NCBI GenBank assembly: GCA_002762865.1
Contig: PCYE01000021.1
Location: 1 to 40,716, forward strand
Direction of reading: 5' to 3'
Length of the DNA stretch: 40,716 bases
Source of the DNA: Candidatus Woesearchaeota archaeon CG10_big_fil_rev_8_21_14_0_10_33_12
GTDB taxonomy: Archaea > Nanobdellota > Nanobdellia > Woesearchaeales > CG1-02-33-12
Translations under genes and position numbers: made by a program
Shown: piece by piece, positions 1 through 9,029 of the stretch
How positions within the stretch are numbered: position 1 is the first letter of the stretch
Layout: every line of letters begins with the position of its first letter
The notes under the pieces: model-generated
What the model was told of the DNA's origin: nothing
Database searches by the model: none
What the model saw: the letters and a program-made list of their open reading frames with translations, nothing else

Positions 1-107
1 CCAGAATTTCTTACACACAAATTTAGCAGATGTTTCTTCAGATTAGGGGCTTACACATAGCAATTTAATTCGAAACCTTTATAAGCTCTGATTTTTTTAT
101 ACTTTGT

Positions 108-266
108 ATGTTAAGTTTACACTGTAAAGAATGCAACTATAAGTTCACTCCAAAGAAGGATGTAATACCAAAAACATGCCCTTTCTGCGGAAAAGAAGGG
201 ACTTTAGAGAAAGTAAAGCCAATGCAGAAGATAATAGACGAAGTTATTGATGAGATGGATTCATAA
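108..266 (+). CDS. small zinc-ribbon protein (52 aa), absent from the ORF track
   Basis: ATG at 108 gives MLSLHCKECNYKFTPKKDVIPKTCPFCGKEGTLEKVKPMQKIIDEVIDEMDS*; two CxxC knuckles; TATA-like cctttataagc upstream. Confidence 0.75.
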   Translation: MLSLHCKECNYKFTPKKDVIPKTCPFCGKEGTLEKVKPMQKIIDEVIDEMDS

Positions 267-277
267 TTAAGCAATAA

Positions 278-751
278 TCAGTCTAATAGTTTTATATGCT
301 CTGGCTTTGTGAAAAAATCCTCTTTTTTTAGGTCCTCAATAATAAAGAATTCTTTTTTCTTTTTTATCTTAAATTTTTCAAGGCTATCAGAAAATTCCTC
401 AAACCCTTTCATATCTTTAAATACTGCTTCAACAAAGAAATCAAAGCTATTGTTAAGCCTTAATATGGAATTTATATTCTTATTTTCCAATAAAAAGTCT
501 TTAAGCTCCTGCTTTTTTTTATTATTAGCTTCTAATACAAAATTAATTCTTAATCCAAAACCAAGCTTCTGAAAGTCAAGCAGTGGGGAATATTTTGATA
601 TTGTATTTTTTCCAAGCTTGCCTACTTTATCAAAAACAGTTGATATTGGAATCCCTGTTTCGCGACTTATCATTGTAAGGCTTTTCCTTGAATCTGCTCT
701 TAAGTGTGTTAAAATCAATAACTCTTTTTTTGTCAGCAACAATCTCACCAA
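278..751 (-). CDS. Lrp/AsnC-like winged-helix transcriptional regulator
   Basis: N-terminal HTH (SRKSLTMISRETGIPISTVFDKVGKL) plus Lrp-like C-terminal region; paralogue of the ORF at 4258-4734. Confidence 0.7.
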   Translation of the reverse strand: MVRLLLTKKELLILTHLRADSRKSLTMISRETGIPISTVFDKVGKLGKNTISKYSPLLDFQKLGFGLRINFVLEANNKKKQELKDFLLENKNINSILRLNNSFDFFVEAVFKDMKGFEEFSDSLEKFKIKKKKEFFIIEDLKKEDFFTKPEHIKLLD

Positions 752-873
752 ACAGCAATAAGAAAGACATGTTTATATTGCTTTACCAAAAAAAATCAAT
801 AAATTTTTGTGAACTCCGGAAGATATTCAAAAGTGATCTTAATACATTCTTGGCAAAAAATAGAAAAATTAAT

Positions 874-1239
874 TCATTCAATCTTTAAAGCTTTCATTAT
901 TTTGTTAAGCTTTTCGTTGATTATATCAAAATCCCTGTTAGAAGTCTTATCAGAACTTCCTTTATTTTTTTTTGCAAAACAGTCATTGCAATAGACAGGC
1001 TTGGTTGAAGTTGGTCTGAAAGGAACCTCACATTCTTTTCCGCAGGAAGAGCAAATAACTTTAGTCATCTCAATATCTCGCCTGTTTCTGCTGTAGCTGT
1101 TAGAATCTCTTCTAGAATCTCTCCTACCACTCTTATGAACGTCTTCAAAATTCCTCCTACCCATATTATCTCTCTTTGAAGGACTATCTTTAAAATCTCT
1201 TTTGCTTTTTCTTTCTCTTGAATATTCAAATCTTGCCAT
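874..1239 (-). CDS. CxxC-x17-CxxC zinc-binding domain protein with basic R/S-rich N-terminus
   Basis: CSSCGKECEVPFRPTSTKPVYCNDC motif. Confidence 0.75.
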   Translation of the reverse strand: MARFEYSRERKSKRDFKDSPSKRDNMGRRNFEDVHKSGRRDSRRDSNSYSRNRRDIEMTKVICSSCGKECEVPFRPTSTKPVYCNDCFAKKNKGSSDKTSNRDFDIINEKLNKIMKALKIE

Positions 1240-1405
1240 AAATATATAGAAATGGCATTAGTATATAAAGTTATGTGAAAATTATTGGAAATATTTGGAA
1301 AAAAAATCAAAAATAGGATGCAATAGGGAAGATTTGAAGAAGTTCAACAATAAATCTTTTGTTCTCTATCTTTTAGCCCGAATTCTGAATTAGGCATAGC
1401 ATCGG

Positions 1406-1434
1406 AACTCCTATTATATTTTCCAATAGGAGTT
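1406..1434 (+). terminator. perfect 10-bp stem hairpin followed by TTGTTT
   Basis: AACTCCTATT-atattttcc-AATAGGAGTT then ttgttt. Confidence 0.5.
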
Positions 1435-1544
1435 TTGTTTAAACCAGATTATAAGATTTTATCCCAGAACATCGAAAAATATATATATAGACACATAGAC
1501 AATCTAATATAATGGTTAAATACCATAAAAAAGAGGTGCTAAAG

Positions 1545-2600
1545 ATGAAACAAATATTTTTTATTTGTGTATTAATAACTTTCATACTGGTTTCTGGTTG
1601 TGTACAACAGACACCTGCAACTACTGAAGAATCCGAAGAAAAGATGATTGTGATAGGACTTTCTCTATCTGACATGCGTGTAGAAAGATGGCAAACTGAC
1701 AGAGACTTTTTTATAGAAAGGGCTGAAGAACTAGGCGCATCTGTTATAGCAGTATCAGCTGATTTAAGTGCAGATGTTCAGGAATCACAAGCAGAGAACT
1801 TAATTCTTCAGGGAATTGATGTTTTAGTCATTGTGGCTAATGATGGTGAAAAGGCAGCAGCAATAGTTGAAAAAGCTAATGAAGCAGGAATTAAAGTCAT
1901 TGCTTATGACAGGCTAATAAAGAATTCTGACTTGGATTATTATATTTCTTTTGATAATGTCAAAGTAGGAGAATATGAGGCAAAAGGAGTGTTAGATGTT
2001 GTAAGTAAGGGTGACTTTGTATATCTGGGTGGTTCACCTACAGATAACAATGCTTTCCTTGTGAAAGAGGGAACTTTTAATCTTTTACAGCCTAAAATAG
2101 ACAGTGGAGATATAACTTTAGTGCTGGATGTATTTAATGATGGCTGGAAATCTGAAGAAGCATATAGACAACTGAAAGCATACCTATCTGAGAATAAGAA
2201 GGTTGATGCAGTAGTCTGTGCTAATGATGGTACAGCATTAGGTGCTATTCAGGCTTTAGAAGAGTTTGGTCTTGCAGGAAAAGTGCCTGTATCTGGACAG
2301 GATGCTTCTTTAGGAGCTTGCCAGATGATTGCTGAAGGCAAACAAACAGTTAGTGTTTATAAGCCTATTAAGACCATTGCTTACAAAGCAGCAGAAATGG
2401 CAGTAGCTATAGCAAAAGGTGAGACTATAGAAACCAAGCAGATAGTTAATAATGGAAAAGTTGATGTACCATCTTATTTATTGGATGTGGAGATGGTCAC
2501 AAAGGATACTTTAATGAATACAGTAATTAAAGATGGTTTTCAGTCATATGATGACATATACCAGAATATACCTGAGAACGAGAGACCAGCAAAAGATTAA
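1545..2600 (+). CDS. sugar (D-xylose/XylF-like) periplasmic-type binding lipoprotein
   Basis: lipobox LVSGC; type-1 periplasmic binding fold (IGLSLSDMRVERWQTDRDFF, SADLSADVQESQAENLI, CANDGTALGAIQALEEFG, SGQDASLGACQMIAEGKQTVSVYKP); GGTG-type RBS before ATG 1545, so preferred over 1512. Confidence 0.85.
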   Translation: MKQIFFICVLITFILVSGCVQQTPATTEESEEKMIVIGLSLSDMRVERWQTDRDFFIERAEELGASVIAVSADLSADVQESQAENLILQGIDVLVIVANDGEKAAAIVEKANEAGIKVIAYDRLIKNSDLDYYISFDNVKVGEYEAKGVLDVVSKGDFVYLGGSPTDNNAFLVKEGTFNLLQPKIDSGDITLVLDVFNDGWKSEEAYRQLKAYLSENKKVDAVVCANDGTALGAIQALEEFGLAGKVPVSGQDASLGACQMIAEGKQTVSVYKPIKTIAYKAAEMAVAIAKGETIETKQIVNNGKVDVPSYLLDVEMVTKDTLMNTVIKDGFQSYDDIYQNIPENERPAKD

Positions 2601-2633
2601 ATATTTTCATTCATTTTTTATTAAGAATAGATA

Positions 2634-3614
2634 GTGATAAGTAAAAAGATGTCTAAAAAAAGAAATATCTTAAATAGAAATATCTTAAATAGTATAAGAT
2701 TTAAGTTATTATTTTCTTTTATAATTGTTATCATTGTCTTATCATTACAGACAGTTTATTTAGCAAAGGTTCATTTTCAGATTGTTGAACAATATAAAGA
2801 AGCTAGTGATAACCTAATTCTTGAAAATAAATTTACTGAGTATGTTCCTGAGTTTATACAGTCTTATTATAATTTAATTAATACCCCTAATAGTCAAGAG
2901 AGGTTGTATAAATACAATCAGCTTCATAATGAAATTGAAGAAACTTTTTCTAAACTTGATAATGCTATTATTAGTGAGGATAGCAAAATTACTTACAGAG
3001 GACTAAAAAATTATATTATGAATATAATAAATAGTGGTGATGAAGGTGTTAAAGATATTCAGGCAGGCAGGCTAATAGAATCTATTCGTGTATATGAGAA
3101 TATGATTAATAAACAAAGTTTCTTAATTGAGAATACTGGAAATTTGATACTTAAAGATATTTCTTATGCAGAAGAGTTGCAAAAGAAAATAGAACAAACC
3201 CATAAAAATACAATTAATCTGATGTTAATATTAATCTTCTTTATAACTTCTGGATGTGTTCTATTTGTTCTATTTTTTGCAAAAAAGATTACTGATCCAA
3301 TTATTAATTTATCAAAAATAGCAACCCGCATTAGTGAAGGAAACCTAAAGTTAAATGTAAGTAAAAATTTACTTGAAAAAAAAGATGAAATAGGAACCTT
3401 ATCTAATTCTTTCGATACCATGCTTAAGAGGATTAATGCAGAGATTGAGTCGCAGAAAAAAATAAGTAATGATTTGGTTAAATCCAGAAAAGACCTAGAA
3501 AACAGAAATGAGGAACTTGAAAAATTTAATAGAATGGTTATTGGCAGAGAATTAAAGATGGTAGAATTAAAGAAAAAGATAAAAGAGCTTGAAGAAAAAC
3601 TTCAGAAGAAGTAA
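2634..3614 (+). CDS. two-TM HAMP-domain sensor-like membrane protein ending in a coiled coil, no catalytic output domain
   Basis: TM ~residues 25-45 and ~192-215; HAMP region KKITDPIINLSKIATRISEGNLKLNV; C-terminus EELEKFNRMVIGRELKMVELKKKIKELEEKLQKK*; start could be GTG 2634 or ATG 2649. Confidence 0.75.
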   Translation: MISKKMSKKRNILNRNILNSIRFKLLFSFIIVIIVLSLQTVYLAKVHFQIVEQYKEASDNLILENKFTEYVPEFIQSYYNLINTPNSQERLYKYNQLHNEIEETFSKLDNAIISEDSKITYRGLKNYIMNIINSGDEGVKDIQAGRLIESIRVYENMINKQSFLIENTGNLILKDISYAEELQKKIEQTHKNTINLMLILIFFITSGCVLFVLFFAKKITDPIINLSKIATRISEGNLKLNVSKNLLEKKDEIGTLSNSFDTMLKRINAEIESQKKISNDLVKSRKDLENRNEELEKFNRMVIGRELKMVELKKKIKELEEKLQKK

Positions 3615-3720
3615 GTAACGGAACTCTTGTCATGTTTATTAATCTCGTTAATTATCTCAACATTTTCAGAATTTTCTGTAAATGCTCCATCTGAATTTTT
3701 TTCGATGTGTATAGTGAAGA

Positions 3721-4116
3721 TTATTTTATAGAAATTTTTTCTGCTCCACAGTAAATTTCTTTAACATTTAGAATTATTCCTGATTTTGGATATGTTGTTG
3801 AACCTGATCTTTTATCTTCAACCCATTCAACTGTCTCTTTAAAAATAGGGTCATCTTTATGAAATTCAATAGTACCTTTAATTTGATATGATTTTTTATT
3901 TTCTTTATCTAATACAACAAAAGAGAGTTTAGGATTTTCAATTAAATTTTTTTCAGTTTTGAAAAATTTATTATTTGCAATTAAAATTTGTTCATCACTA
4001 TGTACTTTAAAAAATTTTAAATAAATAATATTTGGAGTACCTTCTTTTGATGAAGTTGATAAAATATGTAACTCTTGTTTATTAATAACTTCCTGAATAT
4101 ATTTTGGGATTTTCAT
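3721..4116 (-). CDS. pyridoxamine 5'-phosphate oxidase-like FMN-binding split-barrel protein
   Basis: ELHILSTSSKEGTPNIIYLKFFKV...ENPKLSFVVLD...YQIKGTIEFHKDDPIF pattern. Confidence 0.65.
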   Translation of the reverse strand: MKIPKYIQEVINKQELHILSTSSKEGTPNIIYLKFFKVHSDEQILIANNKFFKTEKNLIENPKLSFVVLDKENKKSYQIKGTIEFHKDDPIFKETVEWVEDKRSGSTTYPKSGIILNVKEIYCGAEKISIK

Positions 4117-4257
4117 AATAAAATATCAAATTTCTATGATTATATAAAACTTTCGTCCTTTTTTAAATTATTAAATCCTTTTTCTCGATTTTGTATAACA
4201 TAAGGATTCTTGTTAAACTCTCTCGTTAGGAATTGATTTTTGGTACAACGATTGAAA

Positions 4258-4734
4258 CTATCCTATTATTTCCAAAACAGTTGGATCACTCATAAAGCAT
4301 TCCCTCTTTATGTCATCTATAACATAATATACCTGCCTGTCCTTTATGTCAAATCTTTGCTCAAGATTTTCTATGAAATCCTCCATATCCTTTATATGCT
4401 TGAAAATAGCATCTATCATAAAATCCCCATTATTTATCTTGCAGACAGAGTTTATATTCTGGTGCTTTATCAGATAATCCTTTACTTCATCTCTTTTATT
4501 CTTGTCAACCTTTAATACGATATTTGCCCTTGTGTTAAAGCCAAGCTTTGAGAAATCCAGCAAGCTTGTGTATTTGGTTATAACATCATGCTCATGCAGC
4601 TTTAGCTTATCATATATAGTTGATACAGGGATATGCGTCTTCCTGCTCAGCCTTGTCAGTGTTTCCCTTGCATTCTGCCTTAAATAAGAAATAACTACCA
4701 AATCTTTTTTATTCATCATTTTTTTAGCCTCCAT
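4258..4734 (-). CDS. Lrp/AsnC-like winged-helix transcriptional regulator (paralogue of 278-751)
   Basis: NARETLTRLSRKTHIPVSTIYDKL HTH; aligns along its length with the first regulator. Confidence 0.7.
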   Translation of the reverse strand: MEAKKMMNKKDLVVISYLRQNARETLTRLSRKTHIPVSTIYDKLKLHEHDVITKYTSLLDFSKLGFNTRANIVLKVDKNKRDEVKDYLIKHQNINSVCKINNGDFMIDAIFKHIKDMEDFIENLEQRFDIKDRQVYYVIDDIKRECFMSDPTVLEIIG

Positions 4735-4916
4735 ATATTCTCTATAATTTTTGTAATATCTTTGTTCAGAGATTCACTGAAATATAAAGGTTTTTTAGCA
4801 AAAAAATCTGAATGTTTCAGAAAAATCCTGAAGCATTTAAAAACAAGAGGCATTATTAAGCAATATTTTCTCTGAAACAAAAACATTTATATAGTTGTTA
4901 GTATTATGAAGTAGTT

Positions 4917-6533
4917 ATGAATCAAACTGAGTATAATCTGCTCTTATTTTTCAAAAAAAATCCTCAAAAAGAATTCTCCACAACAGATATACTAACCAAT
5001 ATTTTCCCAGATGAATATAAAAATATAGAAGAAATATTCAAGAATCAATTTGCAGATAAACAGATGCTTAACAAGGCAAAGAGAAAAAAAGGCCAGCTTC
5101 ACAGAAAAATCCTTTACTATCTGAACAATTTAGTAGAGGAAGATATACTAAAAATAAGCAAACAGGGCAACAAAGGGGAAAAATATTTTGTTCTTTCATT
5201 AGAACAAGGAGAAGAACTTATTATCAATAAATCAAAAAGAAAAATCATTATATCAAAACCAAGCATGCCTGCAATGCCTATAGACGGCTATGAGCAAAAA
5301 AATATTGCTGCAAGATTTGAATCAGCAACATGGATTGACAGACTAAATTCCATTTTATTAGAGACTACTAAATTCAGAAACATTAAAGACCTCTATAATA
5401 CAATAAACAAATGCTTCTCAAACATTAATGATGTCATTGGATTAAATGACTTTGAATCTGTAATACAGACTAATGAGCTTAATGAATCCTTATCTTTCCT
5501 CAGAAAGATTAATTCCGAGTGTGTAGATTATGGGAAAAAGCTGAGCTGCATAATAGACATAACAAACCTTAAGAAAGAGAAAACCAATAAAGTAATTGAA
5601 TTTATTAAAGAGTACAGTGATATGCACTCTGAGAACATAACTTTAATATTTGATGTGAGGAGTAAAGAGCTACAGGAGCACTCTGATTTTTTTGAATGTA
5701 TTATTGATATTTTTATAAACTCCAAGATAAGAATATACATAAAAAACCAGGATCTTTACTGCGCTCCATATATCTTGGGCAGGATTGGTCCATATTGCTT
5801 TGATGAGAATGAATGGCTTATTTATAAAAAAGAGTTTCAGAAAAAAAGTTACGGCCTCGCATGCTCTCAATCAACAGTTGTAGTTGATGTTAACAGGTTT
5901 TTCAGGGAATCCAATGATATTAAACAATTTAGGCTTTTTATTAAAAATATTGTTAAATCCTTATTGTCTGCAAATTCCTTGCAAAGAAGAAAATCAGACG
6001 AGTATTTTAAAAACATTGTTAAACTGACATTCCCCTATGTAAAGGAGTTTTTTACTTTAAGCAGAAATTATATCAGGTTCTGGAATTATGGCTGGAAAGA
6101 GCCGAACCTAAACCAAAATTATGTTATTGAACTTATAAAAAGCACAAAAGAAGAAATTGATAATTTCTGTGTGTCAGAAGAAACTATTTACAAATCATGC
6201 GGCATGCCAACACGATTTAAGGTTGCATTTTCATGCCTTTTCAACGGATCAAAATTTAAATTTAGCAAGGGATTATTTCATAAAACAGAGATTAAAAAAC
6301 TGGAAGACCTTTATTCAAAAGAGATAGAGGAATTGCTTGGTGTGAAAGAGGAGATCTTTCAGGCATTTGATGGTGGAGATAGGTCAAGGTTTTACAGAAC
6401 AGGAAAAATAAATTCAAAGGATATCTGCCGTGAGTTTAATATAATCCTAAAAACCTATAAAATTCCTTTCTTTTGTTATGACTTCGCTAAAATAAAAGGA
6501 GCGGATATAAAACTTACAACTTTCATAGGGTGA
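4917..6533 (+). CDS. 538-aa protein with N-terminal winged-helix-like region, family unknown
   Basis: long clean ORF; N-terminus NQTEYNLLLFFKKNPQKEFSTTDILTNIF...LHRKILYYLNNLVEEDILKISKQGNKGEKYFVLS is wHTH-like; 4-nt gap to the TS-like gene. Confidence 0.8.
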   Translation: MNQTEYNLLLFFKKNPQKEFSTTDILTNIFPDEYKNIEEIFKNQFADKQMLNKAKRKKGQLHRKILYYLNNLVEEDILKISKQGNKGEKYFVLSLEQGEELIINKSKRKIIISKPSMPAMPIDGYEQKNIAARFESATWIDRLNSILLETTKFRNIKDLYNTINKCFSNINDVIGLNDFESVIQTNELNESLSFLRKINSECVDYGKKLSCIIDITNLKKEKTNKVIEFIKEYSDMHSENITLIFDVRSKELQEHSDFFECIIDIFINSKIRIYIKNQDLYCAPYILGRIGPYCFDENEWLIYKKEFQKKSYGLACSQSTVVVDVNRFFRESNDIKQFRLFIKNIVKSLLSANSLQRRKSDEYFKNIVKLTFPYVKEFFTLSRNYIRFWNYGWKEPNLNQNYVIELIKSTKEEIDNFCVSEETIYKSCGMPTRFKVAFSCLFNGSKFKFSKGLFHKTEIKKLEDLYSKEIEELLGVKEEIFQAFDGGDRSRFYRTGKINSKDICREFNIILKTYKIPFFCYDFAKIKGADIKLTTFIG

Positions 6534-6537
6534 TTAT

Positions 6538-7188
6538 GTGGAAATAAAATCCGAGACAATAATGGGTGCCTGGAAATCCAGCTTAAAATATATACTTGAA
6601 TCTGGAAAGGATTTTACAGATGAGAATAATAGAATTTGCAGAGAAGTATTGAATCTTGTTATAGAAGTTAAAAATCCCAAGGATGATATTACAAGAGCTG
6701 TTGAAATACTAAATAGTTTTAAGAAATGGGTTTATCCTCCTTTGGATGAAATAGCTGACCTTATCCTATCAAGAAAACTCTCACCAACATACTCTTATTC
6801 ATATGGGCCGAGACTCTTTAATTTTCATAATGCAATAAATCAGATTGATAACTTCTTGATTCCACTTCTTAAAAGGAATAGTTTTTCCAGAAGGGGCACT
6901 GTTCTTATATGGAACCCTATACAAGATTCAAATATTTATAAAAGAGATGTTCCTGGCTTGATAAGCATTGACTTTAAGATAAGGAAGCAAAAACTTAATG
7001 CAACCATGGTTGTTAGGAGCAATGACCTTTTCTTTGGCTGGCCGGCAAACCTCTACCAACTCTTTGTATTGCAGGATTACATAGGAAAAAAATTAGGATG
7101 CAAAACAGGCTCTTTAACAACATTCTCAAACAGTGCGCATATATTCAAGGACCAGTTTGAAGACATCCAGCAAGTTACCTTAGATTAG
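6538..7188 (+). CDS. thymidylate synthase/dCMP hydroxymethylase-fold protein lacking the catalytic cysteine (start is GTG)
   Basis: YSYGPRLFNFHNAINQIDNFLIPLLKRNSFSRRGTVLIWN...DVPGLISIDFKIRKQKLNATMVVRSNDLFFGWPANLYQLF...HIF aligns by eye to ThyA YGxxWR/QI/SRR/PCH/RSxDxFLGxPFN/HLY. Confidence 0.75.
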   Translation: MEIKSETIMGAWKSSLKYILESGKDFTDENNRICREVLNLVIEVKNPKDDITRAVEILNSFKKWVYPPLDEIADLILSRKLSPTYSYSYGPRLFNFHNAINQIDNFLIPLLKRNSFSRRGTVLIWNPIQDSNIYKRDVPGLISIDFKIRKQKLNATMVVRSNDLFFGWPANLYQLFVLQDYIGKKLGCKTGSLTTFSNSAHIFKDQFEDIQQVTLD

Positions 7189-7262
7189 GTAATTAAGAAA
7201 TCCAATAAGAGAAGGTATCTATAATACAAAACATTAATAAATAAAAAGAAAAATATCTTCTT

Positions 7263-8969
7263 ATGCAGGTATTCAAAGAAGCAATTATTAGGCTACTGAA
7301 AAAAGAGGTAAAGGAACCAATAGAACTTGAAACACCTCCGGATTCCAAACTGGGTGATTATGCTTTTCCGTGCTTTGGACTCGCAAAGCAACTAAAGAAA
7401 AGCCCTATGGAGATTGCAAAGGATCTAGCATCAAAACTTAAGCCAAATAAATACATAAAAGAGATAAAAAGCACAGGCCCTTATGTTAATTTCTTTGTAA
7501 ACAATGGAATTTTTAATGAAGCAATTTTAAAGGAAATACTAAACAAAAAAGAAAAATATGGCTCTTCATTTAAGAAAAACAAAAGAGTTGTTGTTGAGTT
7601 TCCTGCACCAAACACAAACAAGCCTTTGCACCTTGGCCATGTAAGGAACATGCTTATTGGAGAAAGCTTGTCAAGGATTCTTGAGTTCAATGGCTATAAT
7701 GTATTTAGGGTTAATTTAAACAATGACCGCGGCATACACATCTGCAAGTCGATGCTTGCATACAAAAAATGGGGCGATGCAAAAACACCCGAATCAGAAA
7801 ATAAAAAATCAGATCACCTGGTTGGTGATTTTTATGTTCTTTTTAATAAAAACCTAAAAAAATATCCAGGGCTTGAAAATGAAGTTCAGGACATGCTTAG
7901 AAAATGGGAAGCTGGAGATAAAGAAACAGTTGATTTGTGGAAGAAGATGAACAACTGGGCTTTTAAGGGCTTTAATGAAACGTATAAAAAATTTGAAATA
8001 AAGCACGATAAGGTGTATAATGAAAGTGAGCATTACAAGAAAGCAAAAGATGTTGTACTTGACTGCCTTAAAAAAAATATCTTCAAAAAAGATGAAGATG
8101 GAAATATTTTTGTAGAACTTGAAGAATACAAGATGCCAAACAAAATATTGTTGAGAGCAGATGGCACAAGTGTTTACATGACCCAAGACCTGATGCTTGC
8201 ACAGCTAAAATACAAAGATTTCAAGATGGACAGGTCAATCTTTGTTGTTGGCTCAGAGCAAAAGCTTCACTTCAGGCAATTGTTTAAGATTCTTGAATTA
8301 ATTGGATTTAAAAACATTGGTGGATGTTATCATTTAGCTTATGGCATGATTTATCTTCCTGAAGGAAAGATGAAGTCAAGAGAAGGAACTATTGTTGATG
8401 CTGACAACATTGTTGCAAATATGATAACTCTTGCAAGAAAAGAGATACAGGAAAGGCATGAATTGGATAAAAAAGAAATAGATAAAAGAGCAGAGCAGAT
8501 TGGAATGGGTGCCTTAAAGTTCTTTATTCTTAAGTATGATGCACTGAAAGACTTTGTTTTTAATCCAAGGGAATCAATATCCTTTGAAGGAGAAACAGGC
8601 CCATATATCCAGTATGCACATGCCCGCATTTGCAGCATTTTGAGAAAGTTTGGAAAGAGGATTGACAAAAATTTTATTGATAAAACAGACTTATCTTTAT
8701 TAAAAGAAAAAGAGGAAACTGAGTTAATTAAACTCTTGGGAAATTTTCCAGAGCTTGTTGAAAACGCAGCATCTTCTTATAAGCCTTCATTAATCTCGCG
8801 TTATCTGCTTGACTTATCACAGAGCTTTAATGAGTTTTATCATATTCACCAGATTCTGAAGGAAAGAGAAGAACTAAAAAACACAAGAATTCTTTTAATA
8901 GACAGTGTAAGGCAGGCTTTAAGGAATGGCCTTAATCTTCTTGGAATAGAAGCCCCTGAAAAGATGTAA
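7263..8969 (+). CDS. argS: arginyl-tRNA synthetase
   Basis: VEFPAPNTNKPLHLGHVRNMLIGESLSRILEFNGYNV (HIGH) and KMKSREGT (KMSKS-like); C-terminal anticodon-binding region. Confidence 0.95.
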   Translation: MQVFKEAIIRLLKKEVKEPIELETPPDSKLGDYAFPCFGLAKQLKKSPMEIAKDLASKLKPNKYIKEIKSTGPYVNFFVNNGIFNEAILKEILNKKEKYGSSFKKNKRVVVEFPAPNTNKPLHLGHVRNMLIGESLSRILEFNGYNVFRVNLNNDRGIHICKSMLAYKKWGDAKTPESENKKSDHLVGDFYVLFNKNLKKYPGLENEVQDMLRKWEAGDKETVDLWKKMNNWAFKGFNETYKKFEIKHDKVYNESEHYKKAKDVVLDCLKKNIFKKDEDGNIFVELEEYKMPNKILLRADGTSVYMTQDLMLAQLKYKDFKMDRSIFVVGSEQKLHFRQLFKILELIGFKNIGGCYHLAYGMIYLPEGKMKSREGTIVDADNIVANMITLARKEIQERHELDKKEIDKRAEQIGMGALKFFILKYDALKDFVFNPRESISFEGETGPYIQYAHARICSILRKFGKRIDKNFIDKTDLSLLKEKEETELIKLLGNFPELVENAASSYKPSLISRYLLDLSQSFNEFYHIHQILKEREELKNTRILLIDSVRQALRNGLNLLGIEAPEKM

Positions 8970-9029
8970 AAACAAAGTTTTATATATTTATTGCTACTTT
9001 TTAATGGTTAATAAACTATTGGTAAGAAA

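Noticed and set aside
309-572. ORF-track entries antisense to strong genes (for example 309-572+, 3164-3421-, 7854-8186-, 10496-10792-, 21580-21900-, 23767-24069-)
   Set aside because: They are shadows of recognised genes on the opposite strand, with biased composition and no motifs.
2660-2690. Tandem 15-bp repeat agaaatatcttaaat x2 at the start of the HAMP gene
   Set aside because: In-frame within the coding sequence (RNILNRNILN); likely simple slippage.
3615-3720. Open minus-strand frame FTIHIEKNSDGAFTENSENVEIINEINKHDKSSVTYFF* downstream of the PNPOx-like gene
   Set aside because: No start codon and too short; might be a decayed gene tail but cannot be supported.
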